DNA of 6,080 nt from positions 1-6,080 of the forward strand of contig SYAA01000351.1 in the NCBI GenBank assembly GCA_005789055.1, read 5' to 3'. Under the pieces are notes generated by a model. That model was not told the DNA's origin, ran no database searches, and saw only the letters and a program-made list of their open reading frames with translations. The translations under genes were made by a program, and so were the position numbers. The DNA is from Actinomycetota bacterium (lineage in GTDB: Bacteria; Actinomycetota; Actinomycetes; Mycobacteriales; Mycobacteriaceae). The first letter of the stretch is position 1; every line of letters starts with the position of its first letter. Below, piece by piece: positions 5,778 to 6,080 of this stretch.

Positions 5778-6080
5778 ATGATGGCTCCTGTGTTGCTGCA
5801 CCAGGGCATCGGGATTGAGGCCTTCAACGACCTGCCGACTCGTCGAGCAGTTCACGCGCTCTACGGATGCGCCAACAGCCTCACGCTGGCGGCCGAACTC
5901 GCCCGGGAACGTCCTTTTGCCAGCCACGACGCGCTGTTCCGCCGCGCCGATGCGTTGCTGTTCGCGCTGCCGGAGGATGCGATCGACGACATCCTGGCAG
6001 CTCACCCCCGAATCATGAACCGCCTTGGTAGCGCGCACGCCACGCACAACGACGCCGAGACCGAGCGCAAGATCGTCCGC
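5778..6080 (+). CDS. OHCU-decarboxylase-like protein, N-terminal 101 residues, runs off the window
   Basis: The frame is open from the tandem ATG-ATG at 5778/5781 to the window end. The peptide resembles 2-oxo-4-hydroxy-4-carboxy-5-ureidoimidazoline (OHCU) decarboxylases, which finish the conversion of urate to S-allantoin. It has the opening FNDLPTRRAVHALYGCANS (16-34), a helix ending LARERPF (41-47), DALFRRADALLFALPEDAIDDILAAHPRI (51-79), and the family's histidine in HPRI (His76), the expected catalytic residue. The next part is divergent: HPRI is followed by MNRLGSAHATHND rather than a glycine and a clear S-x-x-E-Q block, so the catalytic glutamate cannot be placed with confidence. No Shine-Dalgarno is seen; the preceding bases are GTTTTTC. 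A TTG at 5760 in the same frame would only add a hydrophobic LWHLFF stretch. No urate oxidase or hydroxyisourate hydrolase gene is visible. The family is probable; urate degradation as the role is uncertain. Confidence 0.7.
   Translation, partial: MMAPVLLHQGIGIEAFNDLPTRRAVHALYGCANSLTLAAELARERPFASHDALFRRADALLFALPEDAIDDILAAHPRIMNRLGSAHATHNDAETERKIVR

Overview
The window reads as chromosomal DNA of a mycobacterium or very close actinobacterium (Mycobacterium/Mycolicibacterium type). It is GC-rich with strongly GC-ended codons, several genes start with GTG, one gene is a lipoprotein of the LpqG kind, and the gene order lpqG > < hpt < tilS < DUF2342 peptidase < dacB-like > ppa matches, from memory, the Rv3623-Rv3628 block of M. 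tuberculosis. No insertion sequence, phage gene, tRNA, rRNA or CRISPR array was seen.

Layout. Bases 1-110 hold the last 36 codons of an epoxide-hydrolase-like alpha/beta hydrolase on the + strand. A short spacer with a small inverted repeat and a candidate leaderless promoter leads to lpqG (156-887, +), a SIMPL/DUF541 lipoprotein. A 96-bp convergent spacer follows, with a hairpin and a 17-bp tandem repeat. A four-gene minus-strand operon then runs from 4969 down to 984. In transcription order it is: a PBP4-type D,D-carboxypeptidase; a DUF2342 zinc-peptidase-like protein (ATGA overlap); tilS (22-nt overlap); and hpt (31-nt gap). On the other side of a 205-bp divergent spacer, which carries a second and unrelated 17-bp tandem repeat in five copies, lies ppa (5175-5663, +). 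After ppa come a C-rich, G-poor tract that is a strong G-quadruplex motif on the opposite strand, a 10-bp-period direct repeat, and the first 101 codons of an OHCU-decarboxylase-like gene that runs off the window.

How the genes fit together. The operon mixes cell-wall work (the carboxypeptidase trims peptidoglycan stem peptides), translation fidelity (TilS makes lysidine-34 of tRNA-Ile(CAU)) and purine salvage (Hpt). TilS and Hpt are linked by location in many bacteria, and in Firmicutes their proteins interact. Hpt and TilS both release pyrophosphate or use ATP, and Ppa hydrolyses pyrophosphate, so the neighbourhood has a loose nucleotide/PPi theme. The DUF2342 protein has no established substrate; its tight coupling to the carboxypeptidase is the main contextual clue.

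The genes are ordinary for the lineage. I did not find a convincing new multi-gene system. The least explained features are in the spacers: two different 17-bp minisatellite-like arrays, the G4/rut-like tract after ppa, the helical-turn-spaced repeat, and the divergent OHCU-decarboxylase-like protein.
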